DNA from: Pseudomonadota bacterium
GTDB taxonomy: Bacteria > Myxococcota > Myxococcia > Myxococcales > Anaeromyxobacteraceae
Assembly: GCA_023411405.1 (NCBI GenBank)
Contig: JAEYOU010000572.1
Location: 1-14,662 of the forward strand
Length of the DNA stretch: 14,662 bases
Reading direction: 5' to 3'
Below are positions 6,515 to 14,662 of the stretch, one piece after another. Below the pieces are notes generated by a model. It made no database searches. It worked only from the letters and a program-made list of their open reading frames with translations, and was not told where the DNA came from. A program made the position numbers and the translations under genes. The stretch's first letter is position 1, and each line of letters begins with the position of its first letter.

Positions 6515-7063
6515 CTATCCCCGCGTTCCCTGCGCGGATGCCTGCCCCACGGATGACGTGGTGCGCGGGTTCCCAGCCGGCCCCGCGCGCTTCCGCCAAG
6601 GCCGGAACACCGTGAGCACGAGGGCGGCGACGAGGGTTGCCGCCTGGTAGGCGATGAACCAGAGCAGCTTCGGGTACGACGGATGCTCCAGCGCTGCCAG
6701 GCCTTGGTCCGCAGAGAGCCGAACCAGGCCGCTGAGCCAGGGACCGAGCGCGGCGTATCCGATGGCGATCCCGGAGGCGCAGATGAGCCACTTCACCGCG
6801 ACCCAGCGGTGCTTGAACCAGCCCCATGGCGTCCAGATCGAGTAAGCGATCCCGGTGAACAGAGAGACGAACGCCCCTGGGACGAGGACGAACAGATCGA
6901 TGAAGTCGAGGATGGCCAGCTTGCCATGGAGCTCACGCCCATCCGCAGCTGACAGCACCGTCAGGCTGAACAGGAGCGCGAACCCGCTTCCCACCCACAC
7001 GGCGGCACCGACCACGTGCAACAGCTTCAGCCAGCGCATCCCCTGAGGCCCGAGCTGTCTCAT
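6515..7063 (-). CDS. Four-helix integral membrane protein, DUF2269/CopD-like
   Basis: Encodes 182 residues with four predicted membrane helices at about 12-37, 55-77, 87-108 and 132-153. The first carries KLLHVVGAAVWVGSGFALL, with H16 and the G-x-x-x-W-V-G pattern common to the DUF2269 and CopD-like families. Such proteins sit in the inner membrane; CopD-like relatives are linked to copper or heme, but no function is established for DUF2269. The C-terminus (about 155-182) is basic, then Ser/Gly-rich and probably disordered. The ATG at 7063 is chosen over an upstream in-frame start because GGGAG lies 7 bases before it and the first helix begins soon after. The gene diverges from the macroglobulin-like gene across 164 bases that include a perfect palindrome. 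Membership is judged by pattern, so the exact family label is moderately sure. Confidence 0.72.
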   Translation of the reverse strand: MRQLGPQGMRWLKLLHVVGAAVWVGSGFALLFSLTVLSAADGRELHGKLAILDFIDLFVLVPGAFVSLFTGIAYSIWTPWGWFKHRWVAVKWLICASGIAIGYAALGPWLSGLVRLSADQGLAALEHPSYPKLLWFIAYQAATLVAALVLTVFRPWRKRAGPAGNPRTTSSVGQASAQGTRG

Positions 7064-7070
7064 GTCCGTT

Positions 7071-7075
7071 CTCCC
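7071..7075 (-). promoter_or_regulatory. Ribosome binding site deciding the DUF2269-like start
   Basis: GGGAG on the minus strand, 7 bases before the ATG at 7063. It favours the 182-residue protein over an in-frame extension of 32 residues that has no membrane or signal character. Confidence 0.6.
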
Positions 7076-7082
7076 GGCGAAT

Positions 7083-7096
7083 CGGACGGCCGTCCG
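7083..7096. promoter_or_regulatory. 14-base perfect palindrome, possible operator
   Basis: CGGACGGCCGTCCG is self-complementary over all 14 bases. It lies 19 bases upstream of the DUF2269-like ATG and 131 bases upstream of the macroglobulin-like ATG, in their shared divergent region. A TTGGAC at 7099-7104 next to it resembles a -35 box pointing toward the macroglobulin-like gene, but no good -10 is found at the right distance. A dimeric repressor or activator site is a reasonable reading; chance is possible at this GC content. Confidence 0.35.
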
Positions 7097-7209
7097 GCTT
7101 GGACTCCAGATCGTCTCATGAATCCCACCTTCCGTGGCGAGGATCCGCTTCCACCGCACTTTGCGGGAAGCCCAGTTCAGGAGATCCTTCTGCGGGGACT
7201 CACGTTGTA

Positions 7210-7219
7210 GGAGGGGGAG
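7210..7219 (+). promoter_or_regulatory. Ribosome binding site deciding the macroglobulin-like start
   Basis: A purine-rich run GGAGGGGGAG ends 8 bases before the ATG at 7228. That ATG begins directly with a signal peptide, while the in-frame ATG at 7099 would bury it behind 43 unrelated residues. Confidence 0.75.
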
Positions 7220-7227
7220 CCACCGAC

Positions 7228-10200
7228 ATGACCCATCGCCGCCTCGTGCGCCTCACCGGGATCGCAGCGCTCCTCCTCGCCGCCGGCCTGGTCGTCGCGG
7301 CGCCGGGACGGCCCCGCCCGACGGCAGGGCCGCAGCGCCCGCCCACCGCCACCACCGCGCAGCAAGGAACCGCCATGCCCGACTGGAGCACCGTGGACAA
7401 GCTGGTCTCCGAGCAGAAGCTCTCCGAGGCGTCCGACGCCGTGGAGAAGATCCTGCACCATGCGCAGCAGCGCGGTGACGAGACCGAATGGGCCCGGGCG
7501 CTGATCCGCTGGATCGGCCTCCGCAGCGCGCTCCACGGCCCCGCGACCTCGGTCCGCTTCCTCATGGACCAGCCCTGGCCGAAGGGCCTGCTCCCGCGCA
7601 CCACCCTCGAGCTGTACTACGCGCAGGCGCTGGTCGGGTACGCCCAGGCGTACGGGTGGGAGATCGGCCAGCGAGAGCGGGTCGCCTCGACCGCGACCGT
7701 CGATCTCGAGGCCTGGACCCGCGACCAGCTCTACGACGCCGCCGGGCAGGCCTACGGCCGCGTCTGGAAGGACCGCGAAGCGCTCGGGCGGCAGCCGGTC
7801 GCGGAGCTCGGCCAGTGGATCCTCCCGAACGACTTCCCGAAGGGGATCCGGCCCACCCTCCGCGACGCGGCCGGCTACCTGTTCGCCGCCATGCTCGCCG
7901 ACACCGGCGGGTGGCGGCCGGAGCAGTCGGCCGAGGTCTACCGGCTCGACGCGAGGGCGCTCGTGGCCGGCGCTCCCCGCGCCTCGAGCGCGGTGGCGGT
8001 GGGGGACGGCTCGGTCCACCCGCTCGTCCGGATCGGCGCCATCCTCGACGACCTCGAGGCCTGGCACGCCGGCCGGGGCGAGCGCGAGGCCGCCCTCGAG
8101 GTGCGGCTCGAGCGGGCGCGGGTCCTCCACGCCGCCTTCTCCCATGCCGACGACAAGGCGCTGGTGGTGAAGGACCTGGCCGACCGCCTCGCGCGCGCGC
8201 GCGATCTTCCCTGGTGGTCGATGGGGATGGCGGAGCTCGCCGAGCTGACGCGCAAGGGTCCCGGGGGCGACGCGCTGGTCCGCGCCCGCGCGCTCGCCGC
8301 CGACGGCGCCGCCGCCCACCCCGGCACCCCGGGCGCGCAGCGGTGCCAGGCGATCATCCGCCAGATCGAGCAACCCACGTACGCGCTCCAGGTCATGCGC
8401 GTGGACGGGCCGCGGCAGCGTTCGCTCCTCGTGACGCACGCGAACGTGAAGGCGCTCCACTTCCGGGCGTACGCGGTGGACCTGACGCGGTTCGTCCGCA
8501 CCACCCGCCAGTACGACGCGCTCCCGGCCCCGCAGGAGATGGCCTCGCTGCTGTCGACGGGGAAGCCGGTGGCCGAGTGGCGGACGGAGCTGCCTGGGAC
8601 CCCCGACCATCGTTCGCACCGGACCTACGTCGTGCCGCCGCTCGACGCGCCCGGGCTCTACGTCATCGTCGCCTCGGCGGATCCCGGGTTCGGAAAGCAC
8701 GACCGCCCCACGGTCGGGACCCGCTTCATGCTCTCCGAGCTCGTCGGCGTGCTGCGTACCGACCCAGGCGACGGGGCGCTCGAGGTCCAGCTCCTCTCCG
8801 GCAAGACCGGCGAGGCGGTGGCGGGCGCGGAGGTCGAGCGCTGGAGGGCCGACTGGAGCCGCGGCCACGAGAAGCTGGAGACGCGCACCACCTCGCGCGC
8901 GGGCACGGTCCGCTTCGGCGCGGCGCGTGGCCAGACGTTCGTCCTGGCGCGCCGCGGTGCGGATCAGGTGCTCGTCAGCGGCCTGCGCCACCAGGGCGGG
9001 CGCGCGCGCCCGGGCGCGACCCGCGACGCCCTCGTCTACACCGATCGCGCCATCTACCGGCCGCTCCAGAAGGTCTTCTTCAAGGTGATCCCCTACGAGG
9101 GATCGGCGGAGCAGGCGCGCCTCCACACGGTGGCGCGGGCGAAGGTGCGGGTCACCCTGCGCGACGCCAACGGCGAGGAGGTGGCGGCCCAGGACCTCAC
9201 GACCAACGACTACGGCACCGCCGCCGGCGAGTTCCTCCTGCCCGCCGGCCGGCTGCTCGGGACCTGGTCGATCCAGACGACCCGCGGCGGCCGGGCGCCG
9301 GTCCGGGTCGAGGAGTACAAGCGACCGACGTTCGAGGTCTCGCTCGCCGAGCCGAAGGAGGCGCTCCGGCTCAACCGGCCCGCGACCCTGCGGGGCGAGG
9401 CGCGCTACTACTTCGGCCTCCCCGTCACGAGCGGTGAAGTCCGGTGGAGGGTGACGCGCGAGCCGGTCCATCCGGCGTGGTGGTGGTGGTGGAGGCCCTA
9501 CCGGGCCGAGCCGGCGCAGGTCGTCGGGAGCGGCCTGGCGAAGCTGGGCGAGGACGGCGCCTTCGCGTTCACGTTCAAGCCCGAGGCCGACGAGCGGGCA
9601 GGGTCGGAGGCGACCTTCCGCTACCGGGCCGAGGTGGACGTCACCGACGAGGGCGGGGAGACGCGGAGTGCGAACCGCGGGTTCCGCCTGGGCCGCGTGG
9701 CGGTCGAGGCGCGGTTCGACTCCGAGCGCCAGTTCGGCGCCGCGGGACGGCCGGGGCGAATGACCGTGGTCCGGACGGACCTCGACGGCGCCCCGCGCGC
9801 TGGACGTGGGCGCTGGCGCCTCACCGCCCTGACCCAGCCGAAGGAGACCTTGCTCCCGGCCGATCAGCCGCTGCCGGCGGGCGTGGCGTCTCTCCCGCTG
9901 GGCGGCGACGAGGCCGACGGCGACGAGCCTGGCGCGGCGGCGGACCCGGGAGAGCGCGGCCTCGAGACGCCGGGCGATCGGCTCCGGCCGCGCTGGGACA
10001 CGAGCGTCAACGCCGCCGCCATCCTGCGCTCGTGGAGCGAGGGTCGCGAGGTGGCGCGCGGCGAGCTCGTCCACGATGGGCGAGGCGAGGCGAAGCTCGA
10101 GCTGCCGGCGCTCCCCCCGGGCGCGTACCGGATCAGCTACGAGACCGAGGACGACTTCGGTGCCACCTACCGGATGCAGCAGGACCAGGTGGTCGCCGGC

Positions 10201-13200
10201 GCGCAGCTCCCGCTGCAGGTCCCCGCCTACCTCGCGGCCGAGAGGCCGGTGGTGCGGGTCGGCGAGAAGGCGCGGCTGCTCGTCCACTCCGGGATCCCGG
10301 GCCAGGTCCTCTGGCTGGAGCGGGTGCGAGGTGGGAAGCGCGTCTCGCTCCAGGCGCTCCGGGCCGGGCGCGATCCGGCCATCGTCGAGATCCCGGTGAC
10401 CGAGCAGGATCGCGGCGGGTTCGCCGCCGAGCTGATCGTCGAGCGCGACCACCAGCTGGTGCGGCTCGACGCGAGCGTGATGGTCCCCTGGGACGATCGC
10501 GAGCTGAAGGTGGAGCTCTCGAGCTTCCGCGACCGGCTCCGCCCGGGCGCCAAGGAGACCTGGCGCGTCACAGTGAAGGGCCCTCCGGGCGCGAAGCCCG
10601 AGGTGGCCGCCGCCGAGCTCCTCGCGTACATGTACGATCGGAGCCTCGACGCCTTCGCGCCCCATGCCCCGCCGTCGCCCATGTCGCTCTGGCCGAACCG
10701 CGCGACGCACTGGCCCTCGACCTCGAACCTCGGCGAGGAGCGCGGGATGTGGCTGCACGGCGAATGGCCGAGCCTCGAGGCCGGTCCCGTCTTCACGCCC
10801 GATCGGCTGCACTTCGAGGACGGGTACGGCATCGGCGTACCGGGCCTGCGCATGCCGCTGGCGGCGTCGCCGGCGGCGGCCGCTCCCGCTCCGCGCAACG
10901 GCGATCATGCGCGGGGGCGGGTGTTGATGAAGGCGAAGGGAGACTCCTTCGCCGAGGCCCTGGCGCCGCAGGAGAAGGAGGTGGTCGGCGACACCGCCCC
11001 GACTCCCGTCCGCGCCAACTTCGCCGAGACCGCCTTCTGGACTCCGCAGCTCCGGACCGGGAAGGACGGGAGCGCCGCCATCGAGTTCACCGTCCCCGAC
11101 TCGGTGACGAGCTGGGCGGTGTTCGTCCACGCCGTCACCAGGGACCTCTGGTCCGGGTCCGTGCAGCGCCAGGCCCAGAGCGTGAAGGATCTGATGGTCC
11201 GCCCCTACGTGCCCCGGTTCCTTCGCGAGGGCGACCAAGCCGAGCTGCGGGTGCTGGTGAACGACGCCTCCGACGCGCCGATGTCAGGTGAGGTCCGGCT
11301 CGAGGTGCGCGACGCCGACACGGGCGAAGACCTTTCGGCGGCGTTCGGGCTCCGGCCGGCCGACCTCGCGAAGCCGTTCACGGTGGCAGGGCAGGGGAGC
11401 ACGCCGGTGGTGTTCAACCTCTCGGCCCCGCGGAAGGTGCTGACCGCCGCCTTCCGGATCACCGCGAAGGCCGGCGACCTCTCCGACGGCGAGCTGCGGC
11501 CTGTACCCGTCCTGCCCGGCCGCGTCCACCTCGTCCAGTCGCGGTTCGTCACCCTCCGGGACGAGGACCGGCGGACCATGACCTTCGCCGATCTGGCGGT
11601 CGCCGATCCGACGCGGGTGAACGAGCAGCTGGTGGTCACGGTGGACGCGCAGCTGCTCGGATCGGTCCTGGCCGCGCTGCCGTACCTCGTCAACTATCCG
11701 TACGAGTGCACCGAGCAGACGCTCAACCGGTTCCTCTCGACCGGCATCGTCACCTCCGTCTTCGAGGACCAGCCGGCGCTGGCGCAGCTGGCGAAGGAGC
11801 TGTCGCGACGCGACACCCGGCTCGAGCGGTTCGACGCCGCCGACCCGAACCGGAGGATGGCGCTCGAGGAGTCGCCCTGGCTCCTGGAGGCGCGCGGCGA
11901 TCCGCTCGACGCGAGGAGCGGCAACTCCCTCGTCAACGTCCTCGACCCGAAGATCGCCGAGGCCCAGCGGAACCAGGCGCTCGAGAAGCTGCGCAAGGCG
12001 CAGCTGCGGGACGGCGCCTTCCCGTGGTTCCCGGGCGGTCCGCCCAGCCCGTACATGACCCTCTACCTGCTGCACGGGTTCTCCCGGGCGGCCGAGTTCG
12101 ACGTGCCGGTGCCGAAGGAGATGGTCGTGCGCGCCTGGCGGTACCTGGCCCAGCACGTGCGCGCCGAGGACCTGCGGCGCATGCGGTCCGACGACTGCTG
12201 CTGGGAGTTCCTCACCTTCCTCAACTACGTGGCGAGCGCGTACCCGGACGCGTCCTGGACGGAGGACGGGCTCACCGCGGAGGAGCGGAAGGAGATCCTC
12301 GCCTTCTCCTTCAAGCACTGGAAGCAGCACTCTCCGATGCTCAAGGGGTACCTGGCCCTGACCCTGAAGCGGATGGGCCGGCCCGCCGACGCGCAGCTCG
12401 TCTGGGCGAGCGTGATGGACTCCGCGAAGACGGCGCCGGACCAGGGGACCTTCTGGGCGCAGGAGGACCGGAGCTGGCTCTGGTACAACGACACCATCGA
12501 GACCCACGCGTTCGCGCTCCGCACGCTGATGGAGCTCGACCCGTCCAGCCCGAAGAAGGACGGGCTGGTCCTCTGGCTCCTCCTGAACAAGAAGCTGAAC
12601 CAGTGGAAGAGCACCCGCGCGACCGCCGAGGCGATCTACTCGCTCGTCCACGCCATGAAGAGCGAGGGGCAGCTCGGCGTCCGCGAGGCGGTGGACGTCA
12701 CCGTGGGTGGAGAGCGGAAGCGCTTCGTGTTCGAGCCGGACCGCTACACCGGCAAGGGCAACCGGGTGATCCTGCCGGGCGAGAAGGTCTCGGCCGAGAC
12801 CGCCACCGTCACGGTGGAGAAGGAGACGAAGGGGTTCGCCTTCGCCTCGGCCTCCTGGCACTTCTCCACCGAGCAGCTGCCGGCGGAGGCGCGCGGGGAC
12901 TTCTTCGCCGTGACCCGCCGCTACTTCCTCCGCGATCGGAAGGGGACGGAGGCGGTGCTCCGCCCGCTGGAGGAGGGGACGCCCATCGAGGTCGGCGACG
13001 AGGTGGAGGTCCAGCTCTCGCTCCGGACGAAGCACGCCGCCGAGTACGTCCACCTGCGCGATCCGCGCGGCGCCGGCTTCGAGCCGGTGCGCCAGGTGAG
13101 CGGCTACCGCTGGGATCTCGGGATCGGCTGGTACGAGGAGGTCCGAGACAGCGGGACCAACTTCTTCTTCGATTGGCTGCCGCAGGGCGAGTACACGTTC

Positions 13201-13326
13201 AAGTACCGGGTGCGGGCGAGCATGGCCGGGGCGTTCCGGGTGGGCCCGGCCACGATCCAGTCGCTCTACGCGCCCGAGTTCAACGCCTACTCGTCGGGCG
13301 CGAAGCTGGAGGTGAAGGGGAGGTAG
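7228..13326 (+). CDS. Secreted bacterial alpha-2-macroglobulin family protein with thioester
   Basis: Encodes 2032 residues. A basic start and hydrophobic stretch (about 5-24) ending in VVAAPG form a Sec signal peptide with no lipobox Cys, then a Pro/Thr-rich linker. A helical, TPR-like region (about 50-380) follows. Macroglobulin beta domains come next: VYTDRAIYRP (603-612) marks an MG2-type domain, VEEYKRPTFEV (694-704) the next boundary, and residues 751-755 are five consecutive Trp. FAETAFWTPQL (from 1265) begins the A2M domain before the thioester region. C1494-T-E-Q1497 is the Cys-x-x-Gln thioester motif, in the context YPYECTEQ, followed by the helical thioester domain (to about 1780). 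The C-terminal domain has FFFDWLPQGEYTFKYRV, typical of large bacterial members. Family members are thought to trap attacking proteases covalently in the periplasm or envelope. The usual partner gene pbpC is not in the window. The start is set by the ribosome site at 7210-7219. The reading frame is intact throughout. Confidence 0.93.
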   Translation: MTHRRLVRLTGIAALLLAAGLVVAAPGRPRPTAGPQRPPTATTAQQGTAMPDWSTVDKLVSEQKLSEASDAVEKILHHAQQRGDETEWARALIRWIGLRSALHGPATSVRFLMDQPWPKGLLPRTTLELYYAQALVGYAQAYGWEIGQRERVASTATVDLEAWTRDQLYDAAGQAYGRVWKDREALGRQPVAELGQWILPNDFPKGIRPTLRDAAGYLFAAMLADTGGWRPEQSAEVYRLDARALVAGAPRASSAVAVGDGSVHPLVRIGAILDDLEAWHAGRGEREAALEVRLERARVLHAAFSHADDKALVVKDLADRLARARDLPWWSMGMAELAELTRKGPGGDALVRARALAADGAAAHPGTPGAQRCQAIIRQIEQPTYALQVMRVDGPRQRSLLVTHANVKALHFRAYAVDLTRFVRTTRQYDALPAPQEMASLLSTGKPVAEWRTELPGTPDHRSHRTYVVPPLDAPGLYVIVASADPGFGKHDRPTVGTRFMLSELVGVLRTDPGDGALEVQLLSGKTGEAVAGAEVERWRADWSRGHEKLETRTTSRAGTVRFGAARGQTFVLARRGADQVLVSGLRHQGGRARPGATRDALVYTDRAIYRPLQKVFFKVIPYEGSAEQARLHTVARAKVRVTLRDANGEEVAAQDLTTNDYGTAAGEFLLPAGRLLGTWSIQTTRGGRAPVRVEEYKRPTFEVSLAEPKEALRLNRPATLRGEARYYFGLPVTSGEVRWRVTREPVHPAWWWWWRPYRAEPAQVVGSGLAKLGEDGAFAFTFKPEADERAGSEATFRYRAEVDVTDEGGETRSANRGFRLGRVAVEARFDSERQFGAAGRPGRMTVVRTDLDGAPRAGRGRWRLTALTQPKETLLPADQPLPAGVASLPLGGDEADGDEPGAAADPGERGLETPGDRLRPRWDTSVNAAAILRSWSEGREVARGELVHDGRGEAKLELPALPPGAYRISYETEDDFGATYRMQQDQVVAGAQLPLQVPAYLAAERPVVRVGEKARLLVHSGIPGQVLWLERVRGGKRVSLQALRAGRDPAIVEIPVTEQDRGGFAAELIVERDHQLVRLDASVMVPWDDRELKVELSSFRDRLRPGAKETWRVTVKGPPGAKPEVAAAELLAYMYDRSLDAFAPHAPPSPMSLWPNRATHWPSTSNLGEERGMWLHGEWPSLEAGPVFTPDRLHFEDGYGIGVPGLRMPLAASPAAAAPAPRNGDHARGRVLMKAKGDSFAEALAPQEKEVVGDTAPTPVRANFAETAFWTPQLRTGKDGSAAIEFTVPDSVTSWAVFVHAVTRDLWSGSVQRQAQSVKDLMVRPYVPRFLREGDQAELRVLVNDASDAPMSGEVRLEVRDADTGEDLSAAFGLRPADLAKPFTVAGQGSTPVVFNLSAPRKVLTAAFRITAKAGDLSDGELRPVPVLPGRVHLVQSRFVTLRDEDRRTMTFADLAVADPTRVNEQLVVTVDAQLLGSVLAALPYLVNYPYECTEQTLNRFLSTGIVTSVFEDQPALAQLAKELSRRDTRLERFDAADPNRRMALEESPWLLEARGDPLDARSGNSLVNVLDPKIAEAQRNQALEKLRKAQLRDGAFPWFPGGPPSPYMTLYLLHGFSRAAEFDVPVPKEMVVRAWRYLAQHVRAEDLRRMRSDDCCWEFLTFLNYVASAYPDASWTEDGLTAEERKEILAFSFKHWKQHSPMLKGYLALTLKRMGRPADAQLVWASVMDSAKTAPDQGTFWAQEDRSWLWYNDTIETHAFALRTLMELDPSSPKKDGLVLWLLLNKKLNQWKSTRATAEAIYSLVHAMKSEGQLGVREAVDVTVGGERKRFVFEPDRYTGKGNRVILPGEKVSAETATVTVEKETKGFAFASASWHFSTEQLPAEARGDFFAVTRRYFLRDRKGTEAVLRPLEEGTPIEVGDEVEVQLSLRTKHAAEYVHLRDPRGAGFEPVRQVSGYRWDLGIGWYEEVRDSGTNFFFDWLPQGEYTFKYRVRASMAGAFRVGPATIQSLYAPEFNAYSSGAKLEVKGR

Positions 13327-13364
13327 CCGGCGCGGCCGTCCGCTCGAGGTCGCACGCCTCCAGC

Positions 13365-13907
13365 TCAGGCCTCCCTCCCCAGCGGCGGGCGGCGGACGCC
13401 CCCGGCAGCGCGCCAGAGGAACCTCCACCGGTGGGCCACGTGGTTGGCCGTGAGCGCCAGCGCCACGAGGCCCACCGTGTCGTGCACCTCGAGCAGCCCG
13501 TCGCGGCCGGGCGGGGGGTGCGCGAGCACGATGGGGCCGGTGAGCGGCGCGGACCCGTTGACGAGCAGCCAGGCCACGAGCCCGGTGAGGGCCACGACCG
13601 AGAAGGCGAGGTACGTGGCGACCTCGAGCCGGCCGCCGGCGCCGCCGCGGCGGAAGGCGCGGCGGAGCTGGCCAAGGAAGGCGCGCCCGTCGAGCGCCAG
13701 GTGGAGGGCGACGCCGGCGGCGAGCACGGCGCCCAGGATCCGGTGCAGGTTGAGCCAGACGCGGCACTGCACCCCCATCGCGGACAGCGCGTAGGCGTCG
13801 GGCCCCATCTCGAAGGCGAAGATCAGCAGGAGTCCGGACGAGAAGGTCAGCGTGGCCGCGGCGAGCAGGACGAGGTCGAGGCGGCGCTTGAGGTCGGCGC
13901 GGGACAT
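13365..13907 (-). CDS. Four-helix membrane protein, DUF4405/cytochrome b-like
   Basis: Encodes 180 residues with four predicted membrane helices at about 10-32, 52-73, 94-116 and 140-160. Histidines stand in helices 2 and 4: H55 and H69 in LNLHRILGAVLAAGVALHLA, and H142, H156 and H159 in VHDTVGLVALALTANHVAHR. Paired His in helices 2 and 4 are the heme-ligand pattern of small cytochrome b and DUF4405 proteins, so heme binding and an electron-transfer role in the inner membrane are plausible but unproven. The ATG at 13907 is preferred; a GTG two codons earlier is also possible and no strong ribosome site is seen. It converges with the macroglobulin-like gene (38 bases between stop codons) and lies 104 bases downstream of the LytTR regulator on the same strand, which may control it. 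Confidence 0.7.
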   Translation of the reverse strand: MSRADLKRRLDLVLLAAATLTFSSGLLLIFAFEMGPDAYALSAMGVQCRVWLNLHRILGAVLAAGVALHLALDGRAFLGQLRRAFRRGGAGGRLEVATYLAFSVVALTGLVAWLLVNGSAPLTGPIVLAHPPPGRDGLLEVHDTVGLVALALTANHVAHRWRFLWRAAGGVRRPPLGREA

Positions 13908-13965
13908 GCCCACAGGCTCGCACGGGGAGGGCGCCCGGCGCCGCCGAAGCCGACGAGCCGGGCCC

Positions 13966-13989
13966 CCCCGCCGACGACCGGGGGCGGGG
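13966..13989 (-). terminator. GC hairpin after the LytTR gene
   Basis: CCCCGCC (13966-13972) pairs with GGCGGGG (13983-13989) around a ten-base loop, seven G-C pairs. It lies 22 bases past the stop of the LytTR gene (14012), within the 104-base gap before the DUF4405-like gene. There is no U-tract, and stems of this kind arise easily in such GC-rich sequence. Confidence 0.25.
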
Positions 13990-14011
13990 AGGGCACGAGC
14001 CGCGGGGGTGG

Positions 14012-14662
14012 TCAGGGCCGCCGCAGGCCGGTGGTCCCGGCGAGGAGGGCGTCGCGGACCTCCGCCGCCCGCTCCCGCGCCACCGGGACGCGCACGCCCT
14101 GCAGCTCCCCCGGGAGCCCGCCGCCTACGAGCAGTTCGACCTCGCCCGTGTCACGGTCGAGGAGCCGCACGTGCGCTGCGTTGACGAGCCAGCTGCGGTG
14201 GACCCGCAGGAGCGTGCGCCCGAAGGACGCGGCGATCGCGGAGAGCGAGAGATCCACGTCGAACCGCCCGTGGCGCGTGTGGACGAAGGTCAGCCGCTCG
14301 GCCGCCTCGAAGGCCCAGACCTCGGCGAGCTGGAGGAAGACGAGCCCGCCCCGCCGCCGGGCGACGATGCGCGGCGCCGGGCCGGCGGGCCGGGCCTCGG
14401 CCAGCCGGCGGTGGACGCGGTCCAGGCACTGCTCGACGCGCTCGCCGCTGAACGGCTTCTGGAGGTAGTCCACCGCCCCCAGCGCGAAGGCCTCCACCGC
14501 GTGCGTGGCGGAGGCGGTCGCGAGCACGAAGAGCGGCGCGCCCGGGGTCGCCACCAGCGCCCGGACGAGGGCGAGGCCGGCGTCCTCCGCGCCTGCCCCG
14601 GCGAGCTGCACGTCCACGAAGGCCACGTCGGCGGCGATCCCGCCGGGCGCGAGCGCCTCGCG
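14012..14662 (-). CDS. LytTR-family response regulator, 5' end outside the window
   Basis: The window holds 216 C-terminal residues; the frame runs open to the right edge, so the start and first part of the receiver domain are missing. The receiver part (fragment residues about 1-80) shows the phosphate-accepting Asp in VAFVDVQLA (D17 of the fragment), an alternating hydrophobic strand LFVLATA, and the conserved Lys in YLQKPF (K69). A linker leads to a LytTR DNA-binding domain (about 97-205), recognised by LVFLQLAEVWAFEAAERLTF near its start and LLRVHRSWLVNAAHVRLLD, the typical F/L-x-R-x-H-R-S block. It should be phosphorylated by a sensor histidine kinase and then bind DNA at promoters. A kinase gene may lie right of the window. 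A GTG at 14626 is not the real start, because receiver sequence continues beyond it. The target genes are unknown; the DUF4405-like gene downstream on the same strand is the nearest candidate. Confidence 0.9.
   Translation of the reverse strand, partial: REALAPGGIAADVAFVDVQLAGAGAEDAGLALVRALVATPGAPLFVLATASATHAVEAFALGAVDYLQKPFSGERVEQCLDRVHRRLAEARPAGPAPRIVARRRGGLVFLQLAEVWAFEAAERLTFVHTRHGRFDVDLSLSAIAASFGRTLLRVHRSWLVNAAHVRLLDRDTGEVELLVGGGLPGELQGVRVPVARERAAEVRDALLAGTTGLRRP

Noticed and set aside
7099..7227. Earlier ATG for the macroglobulin-like gene
   Set aside because: It would place 43 unrelated residues before a clear signal peptide; the ATG at 7228 has a strong ribosome site.
7177..11238. Open minus-strand frame of 1353 codons
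   Set aside because: It lies opposite the macroglobulin-like gene, has low-complexity composition and no recognisable domain, and has no ribosome site or neighbour logic.
13327..13364. Terminator between the macroglobulin-like and DUF4405-like genes
   Set aside because: Only short, imperfect pairings (such as GAGG with CCTC) were found in the gap; they are not above chance here.
11284..13923. Open minus-strand frame of 879 codons over the macroglobulin gene's 3' half and the DUF4405-like gene
   Set aside because: The motif-bearing frames are the plus-strand macroglobulin and another minus-strand frame for the membrane protein; this frame has only biased composition.

Overview
The window is very GC-rich, and its genes have strong third-position GC bias, which opens long false reading frames opposite the real genes. 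A decayed reading frame near 6.1-6.5 kb ends in a MYXO-CTERM-like sorting tail (Gly-rich stretch with one Cys, hydrophobic helix, Arg cluster). Together with the gene families present, this points to a myxobacterium-like deltaproteobacterium (Myxococcota), plausibly Anaeromyxobacter-like. That assignment is inference; no rRNA or other marker gene is present.

Layout, left to right. Positions 34-73 hold a strong hairpin. A leaderless GH16 glycosidase gene (92-829, minus) diverges from a two-gene plus-strand operon: a subtype III-like amidohydrolase (962-2506) and a leaderless S41-type serine peptidase (2516-4378), 9 bases apart. The operon converges, with 6 bases between stop codons, on a minus-strand uracil-DNA-glycosylase-superfamily gene (4385-5191). 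Next come a minus-strand scramblase/LURP-one-like gene (5344-5991), a frameshifted and truncated MYXO-CTERM surface-protein remnant (6127-6491), and a four-helix DUF2269/CopD-like membrane protein gene (6515-7063, minus). The last diverges from a 2032-residue secreted alpha-2-macroglobulin-family protein with an intact thioester motif (7228-13326, plus). The right end holds a minus-strand four-helix, His-rich DUF4405/cytochrome b-like protein (13365-13907) and a LytTR response regulator (14012 to the window edge, 5' end missing).

How the genes work together. Only the amidohydrolase-peptidase pair looks like a true functional unit: tight spacing, the second ribosome site overlapping the first stop codon, and neither protein with an export signal. 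The two could act in sequence on a peptide-like or cyclic amide substrate in the cytoplasm; this is the best candidate for an undescribed module, but the substrate is unknown. The macroglobulin-like protein is probably a cell-envelope protease trap; the usual penicillin-binding partner gene (pbpC) is not in the window. The LytTR regulator may control the adjacent membrane protein, but nothing in the sequence proves it.

Regulatory structure: a 7-8-7 dyad lies between the GH16 and amidohydrolase genes, and a 14-base perfect palindrome lies between the DUF2269-like and macroglobulin genes. Several GC hairpins without U-tracts follow genes. No tRNA, rRNA, CRISPR array or insertion sequence was seen.
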